Assembly (NCBI RefSeq): GCF_900090275.1
Contig: NZ_LT607755.1
Coordinates: 5,828,001-5,892,000, forward strand
DNA from: Micromonospora zamorensis
Lineage (GTDB): Bacteria > Actinomycetota > Actinomycetes > Mycobacteriales > Micromonosporaceae
Length of the DNA: 64,000 nucleotides
Direction of reading: 5' to 3'
Below the pieces are notes generated by a model. That model had not been told where the DNA came from. It did not search any database and saw nothing but the letters and a program-made list of their open reading frames with translations. Shown here piece after piece: positions 16,890 to 24,923 of this stretch; within the stretch, counting starts at the first letter, position 1; each line of letters opens with the position of its first letter. The position numbers and the translations under genes are program-made.

Positions 16890-18584
16890 TTACGGGCGGG
16901 CGTTCGGCTTGAGCAGGGTCTTCACCGCCGCGTAGGCGTCGACGATCCCGTAGCCGTAGAAGCCGTTGAAGTTGACTCCACCGGCGCAGTAGGCGTCGTA
17001 GGTCTCGTCCCGGCCCTCGTTGCGGTACTGCTGGAGGCGCGGCTCCGGGCAGGCGTGCTCGGCTGCCGTCCGGTACAGGTGCTGCTCGACCAGGTCCGGC
17101 GACATCCCGAAGCCGCCCCGGCGCTCCGGCTTGCCGTACCGGCTGACGATCAGCGCGGCGACGCCGGCGGCGTGCGGGGACGCCATCGAGGTGCCCTGGA
17201 GGTAGGTGTAGTAGCCACACTCACCGTTGGCCTTGCACTGCTTGAAGACCGACTCCTCGAACCCGGCGACGATGTTGCCGTCGGCGTCGACCGAACCCTC
17301 CTCCTGAAGCACGTGCTTCGGGTACGAGGAGAGGATCATGTTGGCGTCGGTACGGAACGTGTCGGTCCCGAAGCCGTCCCGGAACCAACCGCCCGGGGCG
17401 GCGACCGAGGTCTGCTCGGTGCCGTAGTTGGAGAAATCCGACTTCTTGCCGGACGGGCCGACCGACGACACACCGATCACGTGTGGGCCTTCGGCGGGCA
17501 TGTCCCAGCAGCTGTTGTTGTCGATCGGCCGGGGGTACGGGTCGGCACCGTAGTCCGGGCTCGTAACGTCGGTCCGGGGTGCGCCCAGGTCCTCGTTGTT
17601 GTTGCCGAGCGCACCGACGAGGGTGACGCCCTTGTTGTGAGCGAAGATCAACGCCCGCTTCATCGCCTTGATGATGGCCCGCTGTTCGGCCTGGTCCTCG
17701 GGCGAGTCGGCAGGGTTGGCGGTGCAGTTGTAGAGCCACGGGTCGACGTAGAACGACATGTTGACCACGTCGATCCCGGACCGGCCGGCGTAGACCAGGG
17801 CGTTGACGACCGGGTCGAGGAAGAAGTAGCCGGAGTCCTGGCCACCCTTGAGTTCGACCAGCGAGACGTTCGGGGCAACGCCGGAGAGGCCGAAGCCGTT
17901 GGCCGCTGCGCCGATGGTGCCGGCCACGTGGGTGCCGTGCCCGCCGTCGTCGGTGCCGACCGGGTCGAGGCAGCTCGGCACCTCACAGGGGCCGTCCACG
18001 TCGGTCAGGTCGGGCGCGAAGTTGCGCGACAGCGACCAGTTGAAGTTCGGCGCGATGTCCGGGTTGCTGGCATCGACGCCCGTGTCCAGTACGCCGACGG
18101 TCACGCGACGGTCGCCGGGCTCGATCTTGCGGGCCTTGTCGGCCCGGATCATCTCCAGGCCCCAGAGCTTGTCGTCGAGCGGGTCGAGCTTGGTGCCCTT
18201 TTTGGCTGCGGCACGAGCGGCACCGTTGGCGGCAGCGGCCGTCAGGTGCTCCTGCTCGACGCGGTCCAGCTTCGGCTTGCGGCCGATGGCCTTCTGCTCG
18301 GCGGCGCCGAGCAGCGTCGGGGCGGCGTTCGCCCTGGCCGCGAAGTCGGCCCGGTCACTGGTGACCTGGAACATGCCGACCTCGTCGGACCGCGACACCA
18401 CCGTGCCGCCGGCTGCCCGGATCGCGGCGACGGCCGTGTCGGCGGCGACGCCGTCCTCGGCAACGACGGTGAAGGTGCGGGAGTCGCTTGGCGCGGCGCT
18501 GGCCGGTACACCCAGCCCCGAAGCCGTAAGTGCCAGCACTGCCGCGGTTGCGACAGTGCCGACGGTGAAGCGCTTGCTCACCAC
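16890..18584 (-). CDS. secreted S8 family serine peptidase (subtilase)
   Basis: 564-residue exported protease. A signal peptide (KRFTVGTVATAAVLALTASG, cleavage near ASAAPS) leads into an inhibitor-I9-like propeptide (TFTVVAEDGVAADTAVAAIR). The catalytic domain then shows the Asp in VGVLDTGVD, the His in GGHGTHVAGTIGA and the Ser in LQGTSMASPHAAGV. Several cysteines (GPCEVPSCLDP, FKQCKANGECGYY, CPEPR, DAYCAGG) suggest disulfides in the mature enzyme. Expected to degrade proteins outside the cell or be cell-wall associated; no anchor is visible. Start ATG 18584. It is monocistronic, with its own terminator at 16848-16877. Confidence 0.94.
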   Translation of the reverse strand: MVSKRFTVGTVATAAVLALTASGLGVPASAAPSDSRTFTVVAEDGVAADTAVAAIRAAGGTVVSRSDEVGMFQVTSDRADFAARANAAPTLLGAAEQKAIGRKPKLDRVEQEHLTAAAANGAARAAAKKGTKLDPLDDKLWGLEMIRADKARKIEPGDRRVTVGVLDTGVDASNPDIAPNFNWSLSRNFAPDLTDVDGPCEVPSCLDPVGTDDGGHGTHVAGTIGAAANGFGLSGVAPNVSLVELKGGQDSGYFFLDPVVNALVYAGRSGIDVVNMSFYVDPWLYNCTANPADSPEDQAEQRAIIKAMKRALIFAHNKGVTLVGALGNNNEDLGAPRTDVTSPDYGADPYPRPIDNNSCWDMPAEGPHVIGVSSVGPSGKKSDFSNYGTEQTSVAAPGGWFRDGFGTDTFRTDANMILSSYPKHVLQEEGSVDADGNIVAGFEESVFKQCKANGECGYYTYLQGTSMASPHAAGVAALIVSRYGKPERRGGFGMSPDLVEQHLYRTAAEHACPEPRLQQYRNEGRDETYDAYCAGGVNFNGFYGYGIVDAYAAVKTLLKPNARP

Positions 18585-18678
18585 ATCAGATCCTCTCGTT
18601 GAGGGACGTGGCAGCCATCACACAACAACCTTCGAGTTTGCGCCAGATGAACGCCCGTTATGGCGGTGAATCTCTCCT

Positions 18679-19470
18679 TCATCCACCCAGCTCGACGTCA
18701 ACGCCGCCCACGCCAGCGCCGCCCACACCAGCGCTGCCCACCCCAACACCGCCCGGACCAGCGCCCACACCAATGCCACCCACAGCGGCACCGGCATGCA
18801 GATGAGCGAGCGCGATCGGCAGTTCGGCCATGCTGGACACTTCGGCGTCGGGCGTGCACCCGGCGGGGCGGGGCAGCCCCTGCCGGTTCAACCACACCGA
18901 CCGCAGGCCGGCCCGCTGGGGTGCCACCACGTCGTGTTCCCACGAGTCTCCGACGTACACGATCTGCTCGGCCGGCACCCCGGCCGCCGCCACCACCGCT
19001 GCGAAGAACTCCGGCGCAGGCTTCTTGGGCAGGCCGTTCACGTGCGCGTACACCTCGAAGGCGAACTCACCGGCGAGCCCGCACCGTTCGGTGCGGCTGT
19101 TGCCGTTGGTGGCGAAGCCCAGGGTGTACCGGTCGCGCAGTGTGGCCAGCGCCGGTGGCACGTCCGGGAACGGTCGGGTGAGGGCGAACCGGCGGGCGAA
19201 GAAGAGGATCGCGACCTCGTCCAGGTGGTCGTCCAGTCCGGCGCGGGCCAGCGACCGGGCCAGCGCGGCCCGGCGGATCTCCGCCACCGGCGCGGCCTTC
19301 ATCTCGCCGAAGACCGCGCCCCAGTCCGACTCCAGTTCAGCGAGCGTCACCTCGGCCGCCGCCGGGATGAGCCGCCGCATCTCGTCGAGGACGGCCACCA
19401 GCCCGCCCGTCACCGCCGGCCGCAGGTCGAGCAGGGTTTCGTCGGCATCGAACACCACAGTGGTCAGCAC
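18679..19470 (-). CDS. HAD-family hydrolase with glycine-rich tail
   Basis: 263-residue HAD-superfamily phosphatase (subfamily IA). Motif I is VVFDADETLLDLR, with the nucleophile and acid/base Asp; motif II LGFATNGNSRTE; the motif III Lys in NGLPKKPAPEFF; motif IV IVYVGDSWEHDVVAPQRAG. The substrate is unknown, usually a small phosphorylated metabolite. The GTG at 19470 sits directly before LTTVVFDAD. The last ~30 residues are repeats of GVGVG/GAGVGG type, encoded by short tandem DNA repeats (18703-18790), and are not part of the HAD fold. Confidence 0.88.
   Translation of the reverse strand: MLTTVVFDADETLLDLRPAVTGGLVAVLDEMRRLIPAAAEVTLAELESDWGAVFGEMKAAPVAEIRRAALARSLARAGLDDHLDEVAILFFARRFALTRPFPDVPPALATLRDRYTLGFATNGNSRTERCGLAGEFAFEVYAHVNGLPKKPAPEFFAAVVAAAGVPAEQIVYVGDSWEHDVVAPQRAGLRSVWLNRQGLPRPAGCTPDAEVSSMAELPIALAHLHAGAAVGGIGVGAGPGGVGVGSAGVGGAGVGGVDVELGG
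18703..18790. repeat. short tandem repeats inside the HAD gene 3' end
   Basis: Degenerate units of about 12-15 bases built on CGCCGCCCACACCAGC, giving the Gly/Val/Ala-rich tail of the HAD protein on the minus strand. The repeat probably varies in length by slippage. Confidence 0.7.
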
Positions 19471-19575
19471 GCCACCCACTGTCCCACCGGCCACCGACCA
19501 CCGACCGCAGCCGCCGAGCACCAGCACGACCGCCGGTCACCGGCACCGACCCCCGAGCGCCAGCACCGAGCACAC

Positions 19576-20541
19576 TCACCGACCGGCGAGCACCAACTCC
19601 GGCTCGGTCGACACCGGCGCGGACGCCGCCGGTGTCCCGCGCAGTTCGTCGAGGCGTACCAGCGCGACCCCGGCAATGATCATCGCGCCGCCGAAGAGCT
19701 GCCAGCCGGTGGGCAGCTCGTTCAGGAACAGCCAGGCGATCAGCACCGCGAAGAGCACCTCGGTCAGCCCGACGAACGACGACAGGCGGGGGCCGAGGAT
19801 CCGGGTGCCGGCGATACCGGCGAGGTATGCGATGACGGCGGCCACCAGCGAGAGCCCGGCGATGGGCAGGAGCCAACTGGTGGGTTGCCCGGCGAACGTG
19901 ACCTCGCCGAAGGTGGCGTGCAGCGGCAGCAGACCCGTCAGCCCGACGAGGAGCAGGACGGCGGCGCCGACGGCCATCCCGCCGCTGGCCAGGGCGACCG
20001 AGGGCAGCCGTGGGTCGACCCGCCCGGCGAGCACGAAGTACCCGGCCAGGCCGATTGCCGCACCCAGTCCCCAGAGCACACCGACCGGGTGGAAGTCGGC
20101 GGTGCCGGCGAGGTCGAGCACGAACGCCAGCCCGGCCAGTGCGGCTACCGATCCGGCCACGGTGAGCCGGCGGGGTCGCTGTCCGTGCCGCACCCACATC
20201 CAGCCGACGACGAGGATGATGCCGAGGTATTCCAGCAGCAACGCGACACCGACCGGCAGGTAGCGCACGGCATTGAAGAAGCAGACCTGGGCCAGCGCCA
20301 CCCCGAGGAGGCCGAACAGCCCGATGGCCGTGGCGTTGCTCCGCAGCACGGCCCACCTGCCCCGCAGCGACAGCAGGGCGGGGATCGCCAGCACCAGGGC
20401 GGCGATGCCGACCCGGGCGATCACTGCGGACCCGGCCGACCAGCCGGCGTCGATGAGTGAGCGCGCGAAGGTGCCGGAGGTGGCGAAGGTGACTGCGGAG
20501 AGCAACGCCAACGCGGCGCCGGCAGCAGGTCGTGAGTGCAT
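19576..20541 (-). CDS. EamA/DMT family transporter
   Basis: 321-residue drug/metabolite transporter with two EamA repeats and about ten membrane segments: ALALLSAVTFATSGTFARSL opens the first repeat, VALLLEYLGIILVVGWMW carries the conserved Glu, and the second repeat opens with VLWGLGAAIGLAGYFVLAG. It probably exports an amino acid or related metabolite (RhtA-like). ATG 20541 follows GAGGAGCGCGAC, a strong ribosome-binding site. Divergent from a CGNR regulator, with a perfect 14-bp inverted repeat pair over both starts. Confidence 0.9.
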   Translation of the reverse strand: MHSRPAAGAALALLSAVTFATSGTFARSLIDAGWSAGSAVIARVGIAALVLAIPALLSLRGRWAVLRSNATAIGLFGLLGVALAQVCFFNAVRYLPVGVALLLEYLGIILVVGWMWVRHGQRPRRLTVAGSVAALAGLAFVLDLAGTADFHPVGVLWGLGAAIGLAGYFVLAGRVDPRLPSVALASGGMAVGAAVLLLVGLTGLLPLHATFGEVTFAGQPTSWLLPIAGLSLVAAVIAYLAGIAGTRILGPRLSSFVGLTEVLFAVLIAWLFLNELPTGWQLFGGAMIIAGVALVRLDELRGTPAASAPVSTEPELVLAGR

Positions 20542-20564
20542 GTCGCGCTCCTCGGGACGGCACC

Positions 20565-20646
20565 GTGTCATGAGCAAACTATCCTTGTGCCCGTGACGTT
20601 AGGCGGAAGCCATGACAGGAGTCAAGATGCTATTTGCTCATGACAC
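20565..20646. promoter_or_regulatory. 14-bp inverted repeat pair between EamA and CGNR genes
   Basis: GTGTCATGAGCAAA at 20565-20578 and its exact complement TTTGCTCATGACAC at 20633-20646. The left arm is 24 bases before the EamA start; the right arm lies over the first codons of the CGNR gene. It is probably a two-site operator for the CGNR protein. Confidence 0.6.
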
Positions 20647-21172
20647 TGAATGTTCCCTGATCGCCGCCGCCGCGCTGGTCAACACGACGGGTCGGGACGG
20701 CGAGCAGCTGCCCGACGTCGCCGCGTTGGACGCGTTCTTCGTCCGCTACTCCTACAGCGGGCGACACGAGCACACCGACGCCGAGTTACGCGCCGTCCGG
20801 GAGTTGCGGCCCCAGCTACGCCGCATCTGGTACGCGAAGCCACCCGAGATCGTCGCGCTGGTCAACGGCCTGCTGCTGGAACACAAGGCGCTGCCCCAGC
20901 TCATCGAGCACGACGACGAGCCGTACCACCTGCACGCCGTACCCCGGGACGCGCCTCTGGCCACCCGGATCGCGGTGGAGGCGGCGATGGCGATGGCCGA
21001 CCTGGTTCGCGCCGGCGAGCTGCGCCGGCTGCGGATCTGCGAGTACCCGGACTGCGACAGCGTGGTCGTCGACCTGTCCCGCAACCGGTCGCGGCGGTTC
21101 TGCGAGGCCGGTTGCGGCAACCGCGCCGCGGTGACCGCCTACCGCGCCCGCCGGGCGGCGGGTCGCTCCTGA
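20627..21172 (+). CDS. CGNR zinc-finger / ABATE-domain regulator
   Basis: 181-residue predicted transcription factor. The N-terminal ABATE domain (AHDTECSLIAAAALVNTTGR) is followed by a C-terminal CGNR-type finger: ICEYPDCDSVVVDLSRNRSR then RFCEAGCGNRAAVTAYRAR. The four Cys and the NRSRRF motif are intact. ATG 20627 is preceded by AGGAG at ideal spacing; ATG 20612 is an alternative. It is divergent from the EamA transporter, with its own first codons inside one operator arm, consistent with autoregulation. Same arrangement as the MFS/CGNR pair at 4054-5984. The 3' end overlaps the convergent acetyltransferase. Confidence 0.88.
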   Translation: MLFAHDTECSLIAAAALVNTTGRDGEQLPDVAALDAFFVRYSYSGRHEHTDAELRAVRELRPQLRRIWYAKPPEIVALVNGLLLEHKALPQLIEHDDEPYHLHAVPRDAPLATRIAVEAAMAMADLVRAGELRRLRICEYPDCDSVVVDLSRNRSRRFCEAGCGNRAAVTAYRARRAAGRS

Positions 21173-21720
21173 GCGGCGGCCCACTCCTCGGCCCGCAACT
21201 CGTACTCCACCTCGCCGTGCTCGGTGCCCGGGATCGGGTGGTCCCACTGAAGGTGGAAGGTCCGCAGGTAGCGCAACCCCGCCTTCGCCATAACCCGCCG
21301 GGACCGCTCGTTGACCGTCATCGTCTCGGCCCAGACGCGACGCACCCCGACGGCGTCGAAGGCGTACCGGACCAACGCCCGCGACCCCTCCGTGGCCAGC
21401 CCGAGCCCCCACGCCGAGCGCCGCAGCCGGTAGCCCAGCTCGGCCTCGGTGCCGTCCGCCGACGGGTCGAGCGCGAACCAACCCAGGAAGTCGCCGGTCC
21501 CCCGGTCGAGCGCCGCCCAACGGCCCAACCCGGGATGCCGCTCGTACTGGGCCAGCAGCCTCGGCAACTGCTCGTCGCGGACCGTGGCCAGCGGCGTGGC
21601 CACACCACCGCTGAGGAACCGCATCACCTCGGGATCGCTGTCCAGGTCGACCAGCGCGTCCACGTCAGCCATGGTCAACCGCCGAAACCGCAGCCGCTCG
21701 GTGCGGGGCAGGTCACTCAT
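21139..21720 (-). CDS. GNAT family N-acetyltransferase
   Basis: 193-residue RimJ/RimL-type acetyltransferase that transfers an acetyl group from acetyl-CoA to an amine. It starts MSDLPRTERLRFRRLTMADV; the acetyl-CoA loop region is LRRSAWGLGLATEGSRALVR and the C-terminal part is TMTVNERSRRVMAKAGLRYL. Acceptor unknown (N-terminal amine of a protein, or a small molecule). Start ATG 21720; its final codons overlap the end of the CGNR gene on the other strand by about 34 bases. Confidence 0.9.
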   Translation of the reverse strand: MSDLPRTERLRFRRLTMADVDALVDLDSDPEVMRFLSGGVATPLATVRDEQLPRLLAQYERHPGLGRWAALDRGTGDFLGWFALDPSADGTEAELGYRLRRSAWGLGLATEGSRALVRYAFDAVGVRRVWAETMTVNERSRRVMAKAGLRYLRTFHLQWDHPIPGTEHGEVEYELRAEEWAAAQERPAARRAR

Positions 21721-21792
21721 GACGGGATCATCCCGCCGCCCCACCCCACCGTCGAGCCGTTTTACCCGCGCCCGTCCGCAGGCAAGATCCGC

Positions 21793-21852
21793 GCAACATC
21801 GGGGAAGTTGCTGCGTCAGGCCGCGACGAGGCAGCAACTTCCCCGAAGTTGC
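21793..21852. repeat. palindromic repeat (family B), copy 1
   Basis: 22-base arms at 21793-21814 and 21831-21852, complementary except for one position; each arm contains GGGGAAGTTGCTGC or its complement. It is preceded by CAAGATCCGC. The same core and the same preceding phrase are found, inverted, at 59761-59832, so this is a dispersed repeat and not only a terminator. Confidence 0.7.
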
Positions 21853-21896
21853 GGGCAACCAACCCCGCGACCACCATCGCGGGCGAGGCGGTCGCG

Positions 21897-22079
21897 TCAG
21901 CGCGGGGGCGCGACCACGAAGAGCCGCCAGGAGTACGCGTCGACAACCAGCACGGGCCCGCCCAAGTCCTTGCTGTCTCGCACCCCGACCACGTCCCCCA
22001 GATTCGTCGCCACCTCGACGCACCAGTTGTCCTGGTTGCTGCGGCTGCTCTTGCGCCATCGAGCGTCGGTCAACTCCAC
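21897..22079 (-). CDS. DUF397 domain-containing protein
   Basis: 60-residue DUF397 protein: ARWRKSSRSNQDNWCVEVA followed by GVRDSKDLGGPVLVVDAYSW. DUF397 proteins are small partners of XRE/DUF5753 regulators in actinomycetes and influence development and secondary metabolism. The GTG start at 22079 lies 10 bases inside the end of the XRE gene, so the pair is translationally coupled. Confidence 0.88.
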   Translation of the reverse strand: MELTDARWRKSSRSNQDNWCVEVATNLGDVVGVRDSKDLGGPVLVVDAYSWRLFVVAPPR

Positions 22080-22882
22080 GATTCGGCCACCTCGCTCATC
22101 AACTCGATGGACGCCTGCGGGGGCAGGGCTTCGCCCAAGGTAGCCTCCCAGACCCGCTGCAACCGCAACAGATCCCGCGGCTGGTCCAGCTCCTGGCCGC
22201 GAACCTGGCCCTCCAGGTAGGCCACCTCGGCGCCGTCGGGCAGGGCGGCGAGCGCGAACTGCCCACCGAGCCCCGGGTACTCCTCGGCGGATCGTGGCAC
22301 CACGTGCAATCGGACCCGAGGGTGCCCGGTGGCGATGCCCACCAGGTGCAGCGTCTGGTCGCGCATCACCTTCCGCCCACCCACCCGTCGCCGCAGCACC
22401 GCCTCGTCCAGCACCGCCACGATCTGCGGCGCACGTTCGCTGTGCAGCACGTCCTGGCGGTTCATCCGGTCGGTCAGCCGCCGCTCGACCTCCTCGGGAG
22501 CGAGCAGGCCGCCGGCCTCGAAGACCGCGCGGGCGTAGTCCTCCGTCTGGAAGAGCCCTGGCACGTAGCAAGGCTCGTACCACCGAACCGTCCGCGCCTG
22601 CGCGAAGATTGCCTGCCAGCCACGTAGCCAGGGCTGCGCCCGGTCCAGGCTGACCAGCTCGGTGGACATGCGGCCGAACAGGCCGCCGGTGTCCAGGGCG
22701 CGGTCGACGAGTTCCAGGTATTTGGCGGTGGGCGGTTGCTGGCCCAGCTCGACGGCGCTGACCATCGATGCCGAGTAGTTGACCGCCTTGGCCAGCTCGT
22801 CCTGACTCCAGCCTCGCCGAGCCCGGGCCCGGCGCAGCTCCGCGACCAGGAACGCCGCCGCCGTCATCTGTCCATCGGCCAT
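22070..22882 (-). CDS. XRE-family regulator with DUF5753 domain
   Basis: 270 residues. An N-terminal helix-turn-helix (RRARARRGWSQDELAKAVNY then SASMVSAVELGQQPPTAKYL) is followed by a DUF5753 ligand-type domain starting near VRWYEPCYVPGLFQTEDYAR and including NRQDVLHSERAPQIVAVLDE. This is the BldB-partner/WhiJ-like type of actinomycete regulator. ATG 22882 has GGAGGGG upstream. It forms a coupled pair with the DUF397 gene and is divergent from a small Cys-containing protein gene at 23171. Confidence 0.92.
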   Translation of the reverse strand: MADGQMTAAAFLVAELRRARARRGWSQDELAKAVNYSASMVSAVELGQQPPTAKYLELVDRALDTGGLFGRMSTELVSLDRAQPWLRGWQAIFAQARTVRWYEPCYVPGLFQTEDYARAVFEAGGLLAPEEVERRLTDRMNRQDVLHSERAPQIVAVLDEAVLRRRVGGRKVMRDQTLHLVGIATGHPRVRLHVVPRSAEEYPGLGGQFALAALPDGAEVAYLEGQVRGQELDQPRDLLRLQRVWEATLGEALPPQASIELMSEVAESWS

Positions 22883-23170
22883 GCCGTGCCGCCCCTCCAC
22901 CCCGCTGACGATCAACTCCAGTCGGCCGCCAGCGGCGGCGCCACCCGAAACAGGGCGACTGTGACGACGCGGCCAAACCCTTCCGACCGTAGTCGCCTGA
23001 TCACCAGACTGTGAAGTGCGGCGCCGCTCCCCGTCCCCCGGGTCTGTCGGCGCCGCACGGGACCGCCCGCTCCCCCGGCCGGGCGGTCCCACCTCCGGTG
23101 GAAAAGGGCTGAGCGAGGGGCGAACGGGGCCGATGCCACAAACGATTCAGCTCCAAAGGAAGGCAGCAGC

Positions 23171-23461
23171 ATGTCCCGGACCGCCCCGGACAACCGCGCC
23201 ACGACGCCCTGTCGGCCACACCTGCCGTTGCGCCCGCTCTGGCTGTGCCGGGTCTGCGCCGCACCCTGGCCCTGCCCGGTCGCGCGGCTCACCCTCCGCC
23301 AGGAGTACGCCGACGACCGGGTGGGGTTGAGCGTCTACCTGTGCGCGGTCCTGCACGAGGCGGCCGCCGACCTGTACCGGCTCAACCCACACGACGGCCC
23401 GGAGCCCGCGGCGCTCTTCACCCGCTTCCTCGGCTGGGCCAGACCACGCGACACCCGCTGA
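23171..23461 (+). CDS. small Cys-containing conserved hypothetical protein
   Basis: 96-residue protein with CRVCAAPWPC, a possible metal- or disulfide-forming Cys cluster, then a helical stretch GLSVYLCAVLHEAAADLYRL. ATG 23171 follows AAGGAAGG. It is divergent from the XRE/DUF397 pair, an arrangement I recall as common in Micromonospora and Streptomyces, so it is probably part of that regulatory module. No enzymatic motif is visible. Confidence 0.75.
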   Translation: MSRTAPDNRATTPCRPHLPLRPLWLCRVCAAPWPCPVARLTLRQEYADDRVGLSVYLCAVLHEAAADLYRLNPHDGPEPAALFTRFLGWARPRDTR

Positions 23462-23478
23462 GCCGGGCAGGCCGGTTG

Positions 23479-24888
23479 TCAGGGGTGGGTCATCCGCAGC
23501 AGGTCCAGCGTCTCGTCGAGCTGGGTCTCGGTGAGCTTGCCGGAGTCGACGTGCCCCCGGGAGATCACCACCTCGCGGATGGAGGTCTGCTTGGCCAGCG
23601 CCTCCTTGGCGATCGACGCGGCCTCGTCGTACCCGAGGTAGCGGTTGAGCGGGGTGACGATCGACGGCGACCCCTCGGCGTACGCCAGGCAGACCTCGGC
23701 GTCCGCGACCAGGCCGACCACCAGCCGGTCGGCGAACAGCCGGCTCACCGCGGAGAGCAGCCGGATCGACTCCAGCAGGTTGCGGCCCATCACGGGGAGC
23801 ATCACGTTCAGCTCGAAGTCGCCCTGCGAGCCGGCGAAGCCGACGGTCGCGTCGTTGCCGATCACCTGTGCGCAGACCTGCCGCATCGCCTCGGCCACCA
23901 CCGGGTTGACCTTGCCCGGCATGATCGACGAGCCGGGCTGGAGGTCGGGGATGCGCAGCTCACGGAGGCCGGCACGGGGGCCGGAGCCCATCCAGCGGAT
24001 GTCGTTGGCGATCTTGTAGAGGCCGATCGCCACGGTACGCAGCTGCCCCGAGGTCTCCACCAGCGCGTCCCGGGCGCCCTGCGCCTCGAAGTGGTTGCGC
24101 GCCTCGGACAGGGGCAACCCGGTCGACTCGCGCAGCTTGTCGATCACCGCGGCGGCGAAGCCGAGCGGGGTGTTGATCCCGGTGCCGACGGCGGTGCCAC
24201 CCAGCGGCAGCTCGGCCAGTCGGGGCAACGAGCCCTCCAACCGCTCGATGCCGTAGCGGACCTGCGCGGCGTACCCGCCGAACTCCTGGCCGAGCGTGAC
24301 CGGGGTGGCGTCCATCAGGTGCGTACGCCCGGCCTTGACCACCGTCTCGAACTCGGCGGCTTTGACCTCCAACGCCGACGCCAGGTGGGCCAGCGACGGC
24401 AGCAGATCCTCGACGATGAACTGGGTGGCAGCGAGGTGGATCGAGGACGGGAAGACGTCGTTGCTCGACTGGGAGGCGTTGACGTGGTCGTTCGGGTGCA
24501 CGGGCGACCCCAGCTCCCGGCTGGCCAGGGTGGCGATCACCTCGTTGGTGTTCATGTTCGACGACGTGCCGGAGCCGGTCTGGAACACGTCCACCGGGAA
24601 CTGGTCGTCGTAGCCGCCGTCGGCCACGTGCGCGGCGGCGGCGGCGATCGCAGCGGCCACGTTGGCGTCGATCACGCCCAACTCGCCGTTGACCTGGGCC
24701 GCCGCGCCCTTGATCTGCGCGAGCGCCTTGATCTGGGCCGGTTCGATGCCCCGGCCGGAGATCGGGAAATTCTGCACCGCGCGTTGGGTCTGTGCCCGCC
24801 ACAGCGCCTCGGCGGGCACCTCCACCTCGCCCATCGAGTCGCGTTCGATCCGGTAACCGGTCGCCTCTGGAGTCGTCACGCGTACCAT
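23479..24888 (-). CDS. fumC: class II fumarate hydratase
   Basis: 469-residue fumarase C, hydrating fumarate to L-malate in the TCA cycle; oxygen-stable and cluster-free. Superfamily signatures: [55 protein letters not shown], and the catalytic-loop signature [16 protein letters not shown] with the active Ser. Start ATG 24888 ([11 protein letters not shown]); the open frame extends much further into antisense SARP sequence, which is not real. A second, unrelated (class I) fumarase lies at 28163. Confidence 0.96.
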   Translation of the reverse strand: MVRVTTPEATGYRIERDSMGEVEVPAEALWRAQTQRAVQNFPISGRGIEPAQIKALAQIKGAAAQVNGELGVIDANVAAAIAAAAAHVADGGYDDQFPVDVFQTGSGTSSNMNTNEVIATLASRELGSPVHPNDHVNASQSSNDVFPSSIHLAATQFIVEDLLPSLAHLASALEVKAAEFETVVKAGRTHLMDATPVTLGQEFGGYAAQVRYGIERLEGSLPRLAELPLGGTAVGTGINTPLGFAAAVIDKLRESTGLPLSEARNHFEAQGARDALVETSGQLRTVAIGLYKIANDIRWMGSGPRAGLRELRIPDLQPGSSIMPGKVNPVVAEAMRQVCAQVIGNDATVGFAGSQGDFELNVMLPVMGRNLLESIRLLSAVSRLFADRLVVGLVADAEVCLAYAEGSPSIVTPLNRYLGYDEAASIAKEALAKQTSIREVVISRGHVDSGKLTETQLDETLDLLRMTHP

Positions 24889-24923
24889 CCTGCCGCGCCC
24901 GTGGCCGACTCGCAGATGATCCG

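Noticed and set aside
18796..20460. Long open frame (about 550 codons) on the plus strand across the HAD and EamA genes
   Set aside because: It is antisense to two well-supported genes, is Gln/His/Arg-rich with no domain, and is explained by high third-position GC.
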